This document shows positions 63,487 to 64,000 of a stretch of DNA of 64,000 nt, piece after piece. Source of the stretch: Phytoseiulus persimilis (Eukaryota; Arthropoda; Arachnida; Mesostigmata; Phytoseiidae). The position numbers and the translations under genes are program-made. A model generated the notes under the pieces. That model had not been told where the DNA came from and made no database searches. It worked only from the letters and a program-made list of their open reading frames with translations. Each line of letters opens with the position of its first letter. The stretch's first letter is position 1. The stretch spans positions 10,664,001 through 10,728,000 of the forward strand of contig CM075103.1 of the NCBI GenBank assembly GCA_037576195.1. The letters run 5' to 3'.

Positions 63487-64000
63487 GGTTCTTTTCCCCC
63501 GCCTCCTTGGGCCTGGCGAGAGAGTAGAATAGTTCACGAGTCTACGCTGTTGAGCTCGATGAACGTTTGTGACGCGTATTGGTAGCTGCAACAAAGTTCC
63601 ACGGCCTTGATATCCACAAGAGTTCACAAGCTCGACGAGAGCTGGCAGCTGTTCAGCGTTGGGAGCTGCTACAGACCTGAGTGGTATCTCACCGAATGCT
63701 CCTTTGCACGGTGTTTCGCCTCGGTATGTTTTGCTTGCCCAACCGGCAGTCGCCCGCTTTGCAGATCCTTTTGCCGCTGTTTTCGTCGTTGAGCAAGGAA
63801 ACGGAGCTCTGCTGACTGCAACGTTGTTCCTGCTTTGCGTGCTCACTTGCTTGGACGGACGGTAACTGAGCGTGTTATCATCGCCCAGTCAGTCCATTGT
63901 GCGCCAGCTCTGCCGTTGGCTGAGATATCACGCGCTCGTTAAGCGACAATACAAGCACGCCGGTCGCTCGACGGTCGCAGGCAGGCGCTTGCAGGCGGTT

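Larger units (their letters stand above)
62051..64000 (+). other. Giant mbl intron continues to window end
   Basis: No exon is recognised after RP4. The segment holds a 20-bp palindrome, open frames on both strands at 62508-63100 of unknown meaning and a decayed 22-bp tandem array. The exon for zinc finger 2 must lie downstream of 64000. Confidence 0.65.

Noticed and set aside
1-64000. tRNA, rRNA, CRISPR arrays, bacterial operons, intact transposons
   Set aside because: No tRNA B-box in a foldable context, no spaced direct repeats, and no transposase or complete reverse-transcriptase motifs were found by reading both strands.

Overview
The window is animal (arthropod-like) nuclear DNA. It holds the 5' coding part of one gene, muscleblind (mbl/MBNL), read on the + strand, and very little else that can be supported. 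The identification rests on two exons: one ends in KDSRWLQLE and the next encodes REFQRNKC...RPDTECKFAHP...NGRVIACYDSIK, the first CCCH zinc finger of the Muscleblind family. The finger is closer to insect Mbl (NKC, VEVQNGRV) than to vertebrate MBNL. Base composition is about half G+C and CpG/TCGA are frequent, so there is no sign of methylation-driven CpG loss. A mesostigmatid mite would fit, but the species is a guess.

Layout: 1-9054 is upstream or 5' intronic DNA with no recognisable exon. 9055-9420 is the start-codon exon, followed by a 1.4-kb intron and then the zinc-finger-1 exon (10836-10958). From 10959 to the window end (over 53 kb) no further mbl exon is seen; the second finger (expected to start GRC...) must lie beyond 64000, so this is one huge intron.

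The most interesting signal is inside that intron. At 26954, 36152, 46878 and 62050 a good polypyrimidine tract plus CAG is fused directly to GTAAG or GTGAG. These four are the only CAG|GTRAG matches I found on the + strand, I found none on the - strand, and they divide the intron into pieces of about 16.0, 9.2, 10.7 and 15.2 kb. This is the pattern of recursive splicing ('ratchet points', zero-length exons) known from long Drosophila introns. The proposal is that the mbl intron is removed in at least five steps.

A second notable point is the start-codon exon. It is 366 nt, a multiple of three, and its reading frame is open from end to end. If it circularises, as the homologous fly exon does (circMbl), the circle would carry an ORF with no stop.

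The intron also contains an eroded protein-coding relic of unknown family (about 43480-44630), a decayed 22-bp tandem array carrying YY1/Pho-like sites (63399-63486), six poly(G)/poly(C) runs of 11-20 nt, two tight G-quadruplex motifs and strand-biased purine/pyrimidine blocks. No tRNA, rRNA, CRISPR or intact transposon was found.
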